A DNA stretch of 64,000 bases from Bacillota bacterium (GTDB taxonomy: Bacteria > Bacillota > Clostridia > Christensenellales > SZUA-584), in the NCBI GenBank assembly GCA_023406895.1, contig JAEXTV010000023.1, positions 62,001-126,000 of the forward strand, written 5' to 3'. Of this stretch, positions 1-9,267 are shown in pieces. The position numbers were made by a program, and so were the translations under genes. The notes beneath the pieces are model-generated. The model ran no database searches, was not told where the DNA came from, and saw only the letters and a list, made by a program, of their open reading frames with translations. Every line of letters starts with the position of its first letter. Positions within the stretch are counted from its first letter, which is position 1.

Positions 1-603
1 CGGAAACACGGCCACCTTGCCGCTGATACGAAGCTGCTTTGGGGCCAGCATGTTCGCGGCCACCACCACATCCGCGCGTCCCGTGGCACCCGCGTGCGCG
101 AGCCCGCGCAGCGTCCCCATCACAGCAATGCTGCCGCCAGCAATCACCTCGGCACCGTCGTTCACATCTCCGAGCACCACAATATCGCCCGCGCATTCCA
201 CACGTTGGCCGCTCCGCAGCGTATGAGATATAAAAACGCTCTTGGCGTCAAAATAATCCTTGGAAACGAGTGTGACCCGTCCGGGTTCGTCCTCCGGCTC
301 AGGCTTTGTCTTCACCTCAACGGGCGCTTCCTGTCGGATGTCTTCTTGAGGCTCGTGCTGGGCTTCGCCAAACACCACGTGCGCGATGCCATACTGACTG
401 TGCAGCAGATTTTTGAGCTCAGTTTTTTGAGCTGTCGTCAAATCCTTTCCGCGAAAAACCACTTTTGCGTCGGAACCGGAGAAAAAGCCTTTATGCTTAT
501 TAAGCTTGTCATCAATGGCAAGCTTAATATCGTTGTATGATGAGGTCGGCAGCGCCGTGATTTCCAGCACACCGCCTGATTTTCCTTTGATTTTAATACC
601 CAT
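1..603 (-). CDS. minC: Septum site-determining protein MinC (3' end beyond window)
   Basis: MinC is the FtsZ inhibitor that, with MinD, stops division septa forming away from mid-cell. The 201 visible codons begin MGIKIKGKSGGVLEI. Residues 1 to about 100 fit the MinC N-terminal domain, followed by a Glu/Pro-rich linker (about 108-128). The start of the C-terminal beta-helix domain is visible, with the typical runs GQRVECAGDIVVLGDVNDGA and AGGSIAVMGTLRGLAHAGA. The gene runs off the left edge, so its end and any minD/minE behind it are not seen. It lies 79 bases after pbp2 on the same strand and is probably cotranscribed with it. Confidence 0.93.
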   Translation of the reverse strand, partial: MGIKIKGKSGGVLEITALPTSSYNDIKLAIDDKLNKHKGFFSGSDAKVVFRGKDLTTAQKTELKNLLHSQYGIAHVVFGEAQHEPQEDIRQEAPVEVKTKPEPEDEPGRVTLVSKDYFDAKSVFISHTLRSGQRVECAGDIVVLGDVNDGAEVIAGGSIAVMGTLRGLAHAGATGRADVVVAANMLAPKQLRISGKVAVFP

Positions 604-682
604 AGTTTCCGTCCCGTATCGTTATCGCATCAACATTCTACAAAGCGAATCGTTTTTCCTGCCTGATACCGCTATTTTGCGT

Positions 683-3292
683 TTATTCTGCGCCATTGCC
701 CTCATTTTCGGTATCATCCCCGGCGGTATTCGCGGTATTCGGGTTCTGGTACACAAGCGAGCCCGAATCGGGTATGGTCTGCTCGGCGGTAATCTCGCGC
801 TGATGGAAGTAATACAGCAATATGTCCTGTGCGATCCACGAGGAGTAACCGCCTGCAAATCCGTTTGGCACGTAAGACACGATCGCAATCTCAGGATCAT
901 CATATGGCGCAAAACAGACGAACCAGCTGTTGTTTTCAAGGTCAACATCCGACACTTCCGCCGTGCCTGTCTTGCCGCCGATCATATCCTGATATTCTGG
1001 GGGGAAATCCTTAAAATACTTGGACGCCGTACCGTCTTCTCCCGATACAACCTCCTTCATGCCTTTCTTAATCTTTTCCAGGTATTGAGGATCTGCATCC
1101 AATGTATCAAATACGACGGGCTGCTTATCAAACAGCACTGTACCGTCCTGCCCCACCACCTTGTCCACAATATGCGTCTGGTAAACGGTGCCTCCGTTCA
1201 CGAGCGCCGCCACATACCTTGCGACCGCGATGGGGGTCAGCTGCGTGATGCCTTGCCCGATTCCCGAGGTTGCGGTCAGCGTTGTGGACCATTGCAATTG
1301 CGTGAGCGCCTCACCTGTAATCCGGCGCATCAAATCGCCCGAGCGTTTTGTGGGAATGCCAAGCTTGTCCGAGAGTATCTGGCGCACATGTTCGCCCAAG
1401 GATATGCCGTTTTCGTCTTTTAGCGCGTTGTTATCATTCACGTCCTTTTCAAACTTGATGTTCAGCAGATAGACGATCTCCTTTGCAGCTTCTTCCACAA
1501 GCGCCTGATCATACTGCGTATCTATGCTCTGCGCGTATTCGTTAATCATGTTGACAATTGAATATTTGCCGGTGCTCATCACCAGCATGGGCCGGGATGT
1601 GGCCTGTTTGTCAATATCCTTGCTCGGGTCAAACAGCAGCTTCTGGCTGCCCACCATACCCACCACTTCGTTGGGCAGCTCAATACCCGTTGAGCTGGTC
1701 AGGCCGAATTTATCCGACCATTTATCCAGCAGACTGATGCCAAGCCTGTCTGCCAGCGTACAGAAGTAATAGTTGCAGCTGTGTTCCAGCCCAAGAACGA
1801 TATCCTGATTCGCGTGATCTGTGAGATAGCTGCCTCTTTTCCAGCATCTCGGGCCCTGAGCCTTGGCACCCGTATTCACGGCATCCTGATTCACCACAAA
1901 TTGACCAAGACAGCTAATCCTGTCGTTCAGCGTCGTTTTTCCTTCCATCAGTGCGGCCAAACCTGTGACCATCTTGAAAATGGAACCCGGTGTGGACCGG
2001 CTCGATATCGCGTTGTTAAACAACGGCTTCGCAGGATCATTCTTAAGCGCGTCATAGTCTTCATCCGAGATTCCGCCCACGAACTTATTCAAATCAAAGC
2101 TCGGATTACTCGCCATCGCGAGCACATCGCCCGTATGAACATCGAGCACCACCGCCGCGCCGGACACTGCGAGCTTAAGCTTATCGATATCGAGTCCCGT
2201 GTAATCCCCCTCGCCGTCATTGTCCTTATCGGGGTTATTGTTGAATTCAGTCACTTGGGCATCGTGAATCTTGGCAATGTTTTTGGCAAGCGATTGCTCC
2301 ACAACCATCTGCATCGGGATATCGAGCGTCAGCATTACGTTGTAGCCTTGCGTCGGCTGAGTTGACGACAGGGTGTTCTGAATAATCGCCATATTGTCCA
2401 CTTCCACTGTCTCCGTGCCCTGACGCAGCGCGCTGTTGCCCGATAATAATGCCTCCATAGATTGCTCTACGCCTTCAACGCCCACCAGATCATCCACTTC
2501 ATACCCTCTGGCCGAATACTCCTTCAGCGTTTCCGGGTCGGAAATTTTACCGAGATAACCGATCTCATGCGCCGCCACACTGTCGCGCGGGTATACACGC
2601 ACCGTCGAATCTTCAATGCTCATACCGGTCAGCTCCGCCTTATGCGTCTCGATCTCGGCAACCGTCTGCATGCTCACATTGTAAGCGATGGTCACCGATT
2701 CGTATGCCACCCACGAATTCAGCTGAGATTCCTGCCAGACGGAAAGCACCTTGCACGCATCCTCGTAGCCCATTTCGGCAGGGATCTGGTATTTGTCTCT
2801 CAAATAAAGATAAATTTCTTCAGGCGTTCTTTTATCGCCCACAAACATGTTCTTGCGCCAGCTTACCTCGCGGCTCTTCTTGTTCTCCTCGTTTTGTATG
2901 CCCCAGTCAAAAAAATATGTATCTGTTTTCTCATCATATTTAATCACAAACGTATCGATCATTTTACCCTGATTTTTCTCGATGATCTTAATCGTGTCTA
3001 AAATGACGGATGTGTAATAAGCCCGGTCCGTATCGGTATTCTTGTTCGGGTCACGGTAAAACTGCACGTTATACGATTTTTCGTCGTATGCAAGCGGCAG
3101 GCCATTGCGGTCGAGTATGCTGCCGCGCGCGCCCGAAATCGCAATTTCTCTTTGCTTGAGTGCGCCGGACATGGCGGCATATTCTTTTCCGTTCACAAGC
3201 ATCAGCTGAATAAGCTGTATAAAAAGCACGATAAAAAGCGCCAGTGCCAGCGCTCCAAATATAAAAAAACGGTTTCGTATATTAACTTTCAT
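683..3292 (-). CDS. mrdA: Penicillin-binding protein 2 (elongasome transpeptidase)
   Basis: Class B penicillin-binding protein, the transpeptidase that crosslinks lateral-wall peptidoglycan together with RodA and MreCD. There is a short cytoplasmic N-terminus and one membrane anchor (about residues 10-31). A PBP dimerisation domain follows, with the hallmark GARGSILDRNG near residue 54. The transpeptidase domain has SxxK (STPGSIFK, about 435), SxN (SCN, about 507) and KTG (GGKTGTAE, about 771), so it should be active. At 869 residues it is longer than most PBP2 proteins. Much of the excess is an Asp/Asn-rich loop near residues 350-370 and about 90 residues between SxN and KTG. A GGAG ribosome site precedes the ATG. 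minC follows. Confidence 0.95.
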   Translation of the reverse strand: MKVNIRNRFFIFGALALALFIVLFIQLIQLMLVNGKEYAAMSGALKQREIAISGARGSILDRNGLPLAYDEKSYNVQFYRDPNKNTDTDRAYYTSVILDTIKIIEKNQGKMIDTFVIKYDEKTDTYFFDWGIQNEENKKSREVSWRKNMFVGDKRTPEEIYLYLRDKYQIPAEMGYEDACKVLSVWQESQLNSWVAYESVTIAYNVSMQTVAEIETHKAELTGMSIEDSTVRVYPRDSVAAHEIGYLGKISDPETLKEYSARGYEVDDLVGVEGVEQSMEALLSGNSALRQGTETVEVDNMAIIQNTLSSTQPTQGYNVMLTLDIPMQMVVEQSLAKNIAKIHDAQVTEFNNNPDKDNDGEGDYTGLDIDKLKLAVSGAAVVLDVHTGDVLAMASNPSFDLNKFVGGISDEDYDALKNDPAKPLFNNAISSRSTPGSIFKMVTGLAALMEGKTTLNDRISCLGQFVVNQDAVNTGAKAQGPRCWKRGSYLTDHANQDIVLGLEHSCNYYFCTLADRLGISLLDKWSDKFGLTSSTGIELPNEVVGMVGSQKLLFDPSKDIDKQATSRPMLVMSTGKYSIVNMINEYAQSIDTQYDQALVEEAAKEIVYLLNIKFEKDVNDNNALKDENGISLGEHVRQILSDKLGIPTKRSGDLMRRITGEALTQLQWSTTLTATSGIGQGITQLTPIAVARYVAALVNGGTVYQTHIVDKVVGQDGTVLFDKQPVVFDTLDADPQYLEKIKKGMKEVVSGEDGTASKYFKDFPPEYQDMIGGKTGTAEVSDVDLENNSWFVCFAPYDDPEIAIVSYVPNGFAGGYSSWIAQDILLYYFHQREITAEQTIPDSGSLVYQNPNTANTAGDDTENEGNGAE

Positions 3293-3330
3293 GAATTCGT
3301 CTCCAGGGTTTTTTCCACTCCACCAGCCTG

Positions 3331-3339
3331 ATTATATCA
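3331..3339 (-). promoter_or_regulatory. Extended -10 promoter for pbp2-minC
   Basis: On the minus strand the sequence reads TGATATAAT, an extended -10 (TGn plus TATAAT) about 40 bases before the PBP2 start. No good -35 is seen at normal spacing, which is usual for extended -10 promoters. Confidence 0.5.
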
Positions 3340-3387
3340 TAATATTGCGCCTAAGGGGACAAAGGAATTTAAGGAAAAATAAAAATA

Positions 3388-3416
3388 TTGTAAACAATCA
3401 TACATTATGATAAAAT
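3388..3416 (+). promoter_or_regulatory. Promoter for the lipoprotein at 3466
   Basis: TTGTAA (3388-3393), a 17-base spacer and TAAAAT (3411-3416) form a normal housekeeping-type promoter. Transcription would start near 3423, about 43 bases before the ATG. It is divergent from the pbp2 promoter. Confidence 0.5.
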
Positions 3417-3465
3417 CCCGAAATTAATTGTTTATAATCATCTTGGGTTTACTTGGAGGGTTTTT

Positions 3466-4290
3466 ATGTATAAATGCTTCACTGTATTGTTGACCGTCAT
3501 GATGCTGGCGCTTGTGTTTACCGGCTGCAGCCCGTCGCCCTCTGCCGACACGCAAGAGTCAGCAGACACCAGTGAGTCCGTTTCGGCTGATACGAGTGCC
3601 TCAGCTGAGGAGCCAACCGAAGCCGATAACCCTGCCTCATTGGCAGCCGGCACAGCCGCCGAATCATTTTCCGCTTATACCAATGCCAAAACAGCCGTCA
3701 TCACAAAGCTGTCTGATGGTCTGTCCAACAACGAACAGACGGTGTATGCTTCTATGACAATACTCGGTGTCACCATGGCGGATTTGGTCATGCTGCCTGC
3801 CGGCTTCTTTGGCGCAGGCGAAGATGCTGTCAATGCGGGGCTCGCTTTGTTCAGCTATTCGGATATCAAATACACCGAAAATGGCAACAGCTATTCGGTT
3901 TCCTATTCCGACCAGCAGGGCGATTCCTATGTTTTCAGCGGCACCTATGATGCGGCTGCGGATGCGCTTGCTTGCACGGCACAGAAAAACGGAAAAGATT
4001 ATTTCTTTTCTGAATACCGCAGAACGTCTTACGGCTATGTGAGCCAGTATTATTTCATCAACGGCGACGGCACCACCAGCCTGTACCAGTTCACCCTCAG
4101 CGGCGAAGACGGTGCCTTGGGTTATTCCACGACACAATCGTCGCAGCCCGCGGCGCTGACCGGCAGCGAAGCTGCGGATTTCCCCACGGCTCTGCCCGAA
4201 TGGTACAGCATCACCGGTTCCACGATTAAGGGCGTTATGTCCGACGGCACCGAGGTTAATTTTGAATATACCCCGTCGCCCTCGGAATAA
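3466..4290 (+). CDS. Lipoprotein of unknown function
   Basis: I do not recognise the family. The N-terminus is a lipoprotein signal: basic start, hydrophobic core, and lipobox LVFTGC with the modified cysteine near residue 21. A low-complexity linker rich in Ser, Ala, Asp, Glu and Thr follows (about 22-68). The mature domain (about 70-274) is rich in Tyr and Ser and appears to be all-beta, with phrases such as NGNSYSVSYSDQQGDSYVFSG. That would fit a small secreted beta-barrel or lipocalin-like fold, but this is a guess. A strong GGAGG site lies before the ATG. The gene stands alone, with its own promoter upstream and a terminator just behind. Confidence 0.8.
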   Translation: MYKCFTVLLTVMMLALVFTGCSPSPSADTQESADTSESVSADTSASAEEPTEADNPASLAAGTAAESFSAYTNAKTAVITKLSDGLSNNEQTVYASMTILGVTMADLVMLPAGFFGAGEDAVNAGLALFSYSDIKYTENGNSYSVSYSDQQGDSYVFSGTYDAAADALACTAQKNGKDYFFSEYRRTSYGYVSQYYFINGDGTTSLYQFTLSGEDGALGYSTTQSSQPAALTGSEAADFPTALPEWYSITGSTIKGVMSDGTEVNFEYTPSPSE

Positions 4291-4305
4291 ATGGTTTAAA
4301 ACTTT

Positions 4306-4344
4306 GAGCATGCCGTCTGAAACCGCGGATGGTATGCTCTTTTC
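4306..4344 (+). terminator. Rho-independent terminator of the 3466 lipoprotein
   Basis: GAGCATGCC (4306-4314) pairs with GGTATGCTC (4331-4339), with one G-T pair, and is followed by a short T run. It lies 15 bases after the stop codon. Confidence 0.75.
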
Positions 4345-4636
4345 ATTTTCTTATTTAAAATTATATTCAAAAATAATGGCCAAAAGCCGTTGCATCCGCT
4401 TTGCGAGTATGGTAATCTAAATTATATCTGAAAGACGATGAAGTCAACAGGGCGTATTGCGCATTGGTTGGCTTTTTTGTTTGCTTTTTCGATAGAATAC
4501 CGATATGATGAGCTTAGCTTTCAAGAGCGTATTCTAAGGCACAAGCTTAATCAGCGAGAAGACTGGAATATTCAAATATTTGTTTGAGTATTTAGAATAG
4601 TAAAAGCATGTATTCAAAAATAAAGGAGTGTTTGAA
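4345..4636. other. Intergenic leader region of glnA
   Basis: About 290 bases without a gene. GCCAA near 4378 and TTGGC followed by six T near 4468-4478 could close a large leader structure ending in a T run, but I cannot match it to a known riboswitch. No clear promoter was found. GS genes are often controlled by GlnR or antiterminators, and no GlnR palindrome was obvious. Confidence 0.25.
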
Positions 4637-5971
4637 ATGGCGAAAAAGTACACAAATCAAGACATTCTCAAAATGGTAAAGGAAGATGACGTGAAGTTTA
4701 TTCGGCTTCAGTTCACCGACGTTTTTGGTATTCTTAAGAATGTGGCGATTACGTCGAAACAGCTGGAGCGGGCGCTGAATGAAGGCTGTATGTTCGACGG
4801 TTCCTCCATCGACGGCTTTGTCCGTATCGAAGAATCGGATATGCTGCTCGTACCCGACCCTGATACTTTCGCGATTTTTCCTTGGCGTCCGCAGCAGGGC
4901 AAGGTGGCACGCCTGATCTGCGATGTTTATACGACAGCCGGCAAACCGTATGACGGCTGCCCGAGAAACGTATTGAAAAAAACGCTTGCCAAAGCGGCTG
5001 ATCTTGGATTCACAATGAATGTGGGCCCTGAATGCGAGTTTTTCCTTTTCCTGACGGATCCCGAGGGCAAACCCACCACCATCACCCATGACGAAGGCGG
5101 CTATTTTGATCTGGCCCCTATCGACAAAGGTGAAGACGCACGCCGAGACATGTGCCTGACGCTGGAAGAAATGGGGTTTGAAATTGAAGCCTCGCATCAT
5201 GAAGTGGCCGAAGGCCAGCACGAAATCGACTTCAAGTATGCCGATGCGCTGCTCACTGCCGACAACATCATGACATTCAAGATCGTTGTCAAGAGCATTG
5301 CGGCCCGTCACGGTCTGTATGCTACATTTATGCCAAAGCCCATTTTCGGCATAAACGGCAGCGGTATGCATACCAACCAGTCTCTGTCCACCAAAGACGG
5401 CAACGCTTTCTACGACAAGAACGGTGAACTCGAGCTTTCCGACATTGCTTACAACTACATCGCGGGTGTCATGAAACACATCAAGTCGATTGCGGCTGTT
5501 TCCAATCCGATTGTGAACTCTTACAAGCGCCTGGTTCCCGGTTACGAAGCGCCGTGCTACGTCGCGTGGTCTGCTCAGAACAGAAGCCCGCTGATCCGTA
5601 TCCCTGCCTCAAGAGGGGCCGGAACAAGAGTTGAAGTGCGCTCTCCCGACCCCGCAGCAAACCCGTATCTCACCATTGCGCTGCTGTTGGCCGCGGGGCT
5701 TGACGGTGTTGAAAACAAGCTGATGCCGCCGTCTGCCGTCAACAGAAACATATTCAAGATGTCGCAGGCTGAAATGGACGAGTACGGCGTCTCAGCGCTT
5801 CCGGGCAACCTCTACGATGCGCTTCAGCTTTACAAGGCCGACGAGTTGGTGAAAGAAACGCTCGGAGACCATATCTTCAACATCTATTACGACTTCAAAA
5901 TGAAGGAATGGGACAGCTTCCGCACGGCGGTTCACCCGTGGGAAATCAATCAGTATATTTCGAAGTATTGA
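4637..5971 (+). CDS. glnA: Glutamine synthetase, type I
   Basis: Makes glutamine from glutamate, ammonia and ATP in the cytoplasm. The protein has 444 residues, the usual length of the GSI-alpha form of Gram-positive bacteria. Typical motifs are visible: FTDVFG and FDGSSIDGF near the N-terminus, the metal-ligand strand VGPECEFFLF, HHEVAEGQHEID, the ATP-binding NGSGMHTNQS, and NRSPLIRIPA with the active-site arginines RGAGTRVEVRSPDPAANPY. The tyrosine adenylylation segment of the longer GSI-beta form is missing. I start at ATG 4637 because AAGGAG lies 8 bases before it; the in-frame GTG at 4628 overlaps that site. Single gene. Confidence 0.97.
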   Translation: MAKKYTNQDILKMVKEDDVKFIRLQFTDVFGILKNVAITSKQLERALNEGCMFDGSSIDGFVRIEESDMLLVPDPDTFAIFPWRPQQGKVARLICDVYTTAGKPYDGCPRNVLKKTLAKAADLGFTMNVGPECEFFLFLTDPEGKPTTITHDEGGYFDLAPIDKGEDARRDMCLTLEEMGFEIEASHHEVAEGQHEIDFKYADALLTADNIMTFKIVVKSIAARHGLYATFMPKPIFGINGSGMHTNQSLSTKDGNAFYDKNGELELSDIAYNYIAGVMKHIKSIAAVSNPIVNSYKRLVPGYEAPCYVAWSAQNRSPLIRIPASRGAGTRVEVRSPDPAANPYLTIALLLAAGLDGVENKLMPPSAVNRNIFKMSQAEMDEYGVSALPGNLYDALQLYKADELVKETLGDHIFNIYYDFKMKEWDSFRTAVHPWEINQYISKY

Positions 5972-6057
5972 CCAGTCGTATCCTGTCGGGATAGACGTCA
6001 ATTCAAGTATGTGTAAGCCTTTTTAAGCAGCAGTTTTCTATGTTTGGCTTTTTGTTT

Positions 6058-6078
6058 GGGGGCACCAACGGTGCCCCC
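6058..6078. terminator. Perfect hairpin after glnA
   Basis: GGGGGCACC (6058-6066) and GGTGCCCCC (6070-6078) form a perfect 9-pair GC-rich stem with a three-base loop, 87 bases after glnA. No clean T run follows on either strand, so termination is likely but not certain. Confidence 0.45.
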
Positions 6079-6229
6079 AATATCAAAGAGCCTTTTTCAT
6101 TTGTTGTTAAAGCGTTAATTTATATTGTTATTTTCTAATATATTTTGTTATTATTCGTTTGAATTCCATGTGACCCGTTTAAATAATAAAACGACTATCA
6201 TTTGTGGCTTCTTACATTTGGGAGGTAAT

Positions 6230-8305
6230 ATGAAAAAAATCAGCACCGGTGCAAAAATCATCATGTCCTTTATTGTGATCGCAATCATTTTCGGCTTTGT
6301 GGGGTATATGGGAATCAACGGAATAAAAACCATCAATGCCAACGGCGATCGCTTATACACCCAAAACACAATGGGTATTTCATATTCAGGGAATGCAGCG
6401 CTGACCTTTGCGCAGATGCGGCTGGGAATCATGGAGCTTGGCATCACAACCGAGAAGGAAGGCAAAGAGCAGGTTATTGCGTCTATTGAAAGCAAAATGC
6501 AGGATTTGGACGACTGGCTGACAGCATACGAAAGTACCGTTTTGCCCGGTGACACCGGGAGCCTGGATGTGCTTGATTCCGTTAAGAAGAGCTGGCATCA
6601 GTATAAAAGCTTAGTGACATCTTCCATGAACTATTGCAAGAACAACCTAGAGGTTGATATTCCAAGGTATACATCGAAATTTGTACTCAATCAAAAAAGA
6701 TTGAGCGATTCAATTGAAGCCACGCTCAGCGAAATGATCACGCTGAACCAGCAGCAGGGGCAAAACGTCAATCAGCATAACAAAAGCTACGGTGACTCAA
6801 CCACGTTTCTGGTCATCGTTCTTGTCGCTTCGGGTGCCTTAATTGCCGTTATCCTTGGGCTCGTCATCGGCCGGTCTGTGAGCAAAACCGTGCGCCGCGT
6901 ATCGCGGCAGCTTAAGAAAATTGCCGCAGGCGAAAGCGTTGAAGATCTTGACGTCAAAACGTTTAGCGGCGAGTTTATGACGATTGCCACAGATCTCAAC
7001 GAGATGCAGGCGTCGCTGCAGCGTTTGCTGACCGATGCAGGAACCCTTGCCGCCGCCGGTATCGAGGGCCGCTTGTCCACAAGAGCCGATCTATCGGCTC
7101 ACAGAGGCAATTTCCGTACCATCATCGAAGATTTTAACAGGTCACTTGATGCCTTCACCGCGCCGCTCACAGAAATCATTGATGTGCTAAAGCAAATGCA
7201 GCTCGGCAGCTTAAGCGTGAGCGTCACCGGCAGCTATCCGGGCGACTATGCGCAGATGAAAGAAGCGCTCAACGATACGGTTCGTACCATCAAGAGCTAT
7301 GTTGAAGAAGTTTCAAAAATCCTTGAAAATATGTCCATAGGCGATTTGACATTATGCATCGAGTCTGAATACCGCGGCGATTATGTGACTCTGCGAGATT
7401 CCATCAACAAGATCAACGAATCACTCAACGCCTTGCTCAAGGATATTCTTCTCTCCGCCAATCAGGTTGCTGCGGGAACGCGTCATGTATCGGACGGCAA
7501 CCAGACGATTTCCGTAGGAGCCACTGAGCAGGCCAGCGCCATTGAGCAGCTCACCGCCACTGTCTCCCACATTGCCGATCAAACCAAACTCAACGCGCAG
7601 CATGCGGGCGAGGTAAAAACACTGTCCGCTGACCTTGGCAGCAATGCAAGAAGCGGGAATGCCGATATGGAGAACATGCAGGAAGCCATGGCTGATATCC
7701 GCACATCAAGCGAGAACATAAATAAAATTATTAAAGTGATTGACGATATCGCGTTTCAAACAAATATCCTCGCGCTGAACGCCGCTGTGGAAGCCGCACG
7801 CGCGGGTGTGCACGGACGCGGCTTTGCGGTGGTGGCGGAAGAAGTGCGAAATCTGGCTTCACGCAGTGCAAAGGCCGCAGCCGAAACCTCCGAACTTATT
7901 GAAAACTCGATACAAAAGGTGCAGCAAGGCACCCATATTGCCAACCAAACAGCCGCATCTCTGCGCAGGATCGTGGAAGGCGTGGAGAACACCGCCAAGC
8001 TTATCGGTGATATCGCCGATGCGTCAAGCAGCCAGGCCAACGCGATTGTACAAGTGAACAGCGGGATTGAAAACCTCACAACCGTGGTACAAAACAACTC
8101 CGCCACATCCGAGCAGACGGCGGCCGCGGCGCAGGAACTTTCCAGTCAGGCCGAAATGCTCAGGACAATGGTCAAGCAGTTTTCGCTCAAGGACGATTTG
8201 ACGGAAGAAAGCCACACCACTGCGCAGACGCCGCTGTTCCCGGGTGATTCCGCGCTTTCTAATCCGATGTTCGATTTAACCGACGAGGATTACGGCAAAT
8301 ACTAA
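6230..8305 (+). CDS. Methyl-accepting chemotaxis protein with poly-HAMP array
   Basis: Membrane chemoreceptor that passes ligand signals to CheA/CheW. It has 691 residues. TM1 is about residues 11-31. The periplasmic part (about 32-190) is helical like a four-helix-bundle sensor. TM2 is about 190-212 (TFLVIVLVASGALIAVILGL). HAMP follows, then three more HAMP-like blocks, recognisable by repeats such as GDYAQMKEALNDTVRTIKSY and GDYVTLRDSINKINESLNAL. The signalling tip has AFQTNILALNAAVEAARAG and GFAVVAEEVRNLA. The C-terminus TDEDYGKY resembles that of the two receptors at 52454-57606. ATG 6230 is chosen for the GGGAGGT site 5 bases upstream. It overlaps the tail of the convergent M14 gene by four bases. 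Confidence 0.95.
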   Translation: MKKISTGAKIIMSFIVIAIIFGFVGYMGINGIKTINANGDRLYTQNTMGISYSGNAALTFAQMRLGIMELGITTEKEGKEQVIASIESKMQDLDDWLTAYESTVLPGDTGSLDVLDSVKKSWHQYKSLVTSSMNYCKNNLEVDIPRYTSKFVLNQKRLSDSIEATLSEMITLNQQQGQNVNQHNKSYGDSTTFLVIVLVASGALIAVILGLVIGRSVSKTVRRVSRQLKKIAAGESVEDLDVKTFSGEFMTIATDLNEMQASLQRLLTDAGTLAAAGIEGRLSTRADLSAHRGNFRTIIEDFNRSLDAFTAPLTEIIDVLKQMQLGSLSVSVTGSYPGDYAQMKEALNDTVRTIKSYVEEVSKILENMSIGDLTLCIESEYRGDYVTLRDSINKINESLNALLKDILLSANQVAAGTRHVSDGNQTISVGATEQASAIEQLTATVSHIADQTKLNAQHAGEVKTLSADLGSNARSGNADMENMQEAMADIRTSSENINKIIKVIDDIAFQTNILALNAAVEAARAGVHGRGFAVVAEEVRNLASRSAKAAAETSELIENSIQKVQQGTHIANQTAASLRRIVEGVENTAKLIGDIADASSSQANAIVQVNSGIENLTTVVQNNSATSEQTAAAAQELSSQAEMLRTMVKQFSLKDDLTEESHTTAQTPLFPGDSALSNPMFDLTDEDYGKY

Positions 8306-9267
8306 AGTGCCGCCCGGTTTGACGTTTCAATTTTTTGCACACATGCAGCGCTCAGCGCCTCCGCGCAGAGCGCTTTTGTTTTATTCCAAACGAGCGCATA
8401 AAAATCGCGGTCGTGATGCGGCATAGCCCCGCCCGTGGCCGGCGTTAAATTGATATGCAGCCCCGGGCGCAGAAACGTTTGACGGAACCAGCATTCGAAT
8501 CCTGCGGCAAACACGCCCGGGTTGTCACAAACCGTGTTGATGGCGTATCCCGTGACGGCAGACAGCCTTTTGGCCAGCCTGAACGCCTCGGGTATCTTCT
8601 TGTCCGTACAACTGTCCGCAAATTCAATCGTCTCCCCCTTGGCGTAAAACGAGAGCGCGGATAATAACCGATGCGCTTCGCAGACGCGCATCACGCTTTG
8701 CACCTCGGGTTCGGTGGCAGGCGACGTGCCGTTATACAGCTCGGAGGCAGGGCTGTTCATCACCGTATACTTTTTCTCCCAGAGTGCGGGATACTGCCGT
8801 GCAAGATCAACGCCGTTTATGTTGGCCATCCATTCCGAATACGTGGGCCGTACCATCACCATTGTTTCCACACGGTTTTTGTCCTTCACAGCTTTCAGAC
8901 CGCCCTGAACCAGCGCCACACCGTCGGGGTTCACCATAGGCATCACAACCATTGTACAGCGCGAAAGCAATTCGCTCATTTTGTGCCTGCCGATTTTGCC
9001 ATTTTCCGCGGCGGCCTGCGCATAGGCGTTCAACGCATACATCAGATACGCGCTGGCGATGTAATCTCGCGCGTGATGAGCCGCGCAGAAAAAAACCTGC
9101 CTATCCCCTGTGCCAAGCTCAATCAGCGGCAGCTCGCGCCCTTCAACGGAGAAGCCTGCCGTATCAGTCCGTATCAGTTCCGGATAGGCATTTGTCAGCG
9201 CTTCAATATCCCGCATCATTTGAGAATGTGAATAGGTGATTGTCGGCACCACGATCAAGTCTTTCAT
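8302..9267 (-). CDS. M14-family carboxypeptidase homologue, probably inactive
   Basis: 321 residues with the M14 zinc-carboxypeptidase layout. MVNPDGVALVQGG and NINGVDLARQYPALWE match the family's NPDG and GVDLNRNFP-WE regions and keep the substrate-binding Arg. The zinc and catalytic positions are altered. The first motif is HHARDY where HARE is usual, so Glu is Asp. The third ligand motif reads LSFYAKGE where the family has a His before the S/T-x-G, so His is Tyr. The catalytic Glu region reads PGLHINLTP instead of T-x-E-x-G, so Glu is Asn. I infer a pseudoenzyme or a binding protein, possibly for wall peptides. There is no signal peptide. GGAGGT precedes the ATG. Confidence 0.8.
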   Translation of the reverse strand: MKDLIVVPTITYSHSQMMRDIEALTNAYPELIRTDTAGFSVEGRELPLIELGTGDRQVFFCAAHHARDYIASAYLMYALNAYAQAAAENGKIGRHKMSELLSRCTMVVMPMVNPDGVALVQGGLKAVKDKNRVETMVMVRPTYSEWMANINGVDLARQYPALWEKKYTVMNSPASELYNGTSPATEPEVQSVMRVCEAHRLLSALSFYAKGETIEFADSCTDKKIPEAFRLAKRLSAVTGYAINTVCDNPGVFAAGFECWFRQTFLRPGLHINLTPATGGAMPHHDRDFYALVWNKTKALCAEALSAACVQKIETSNRAAL

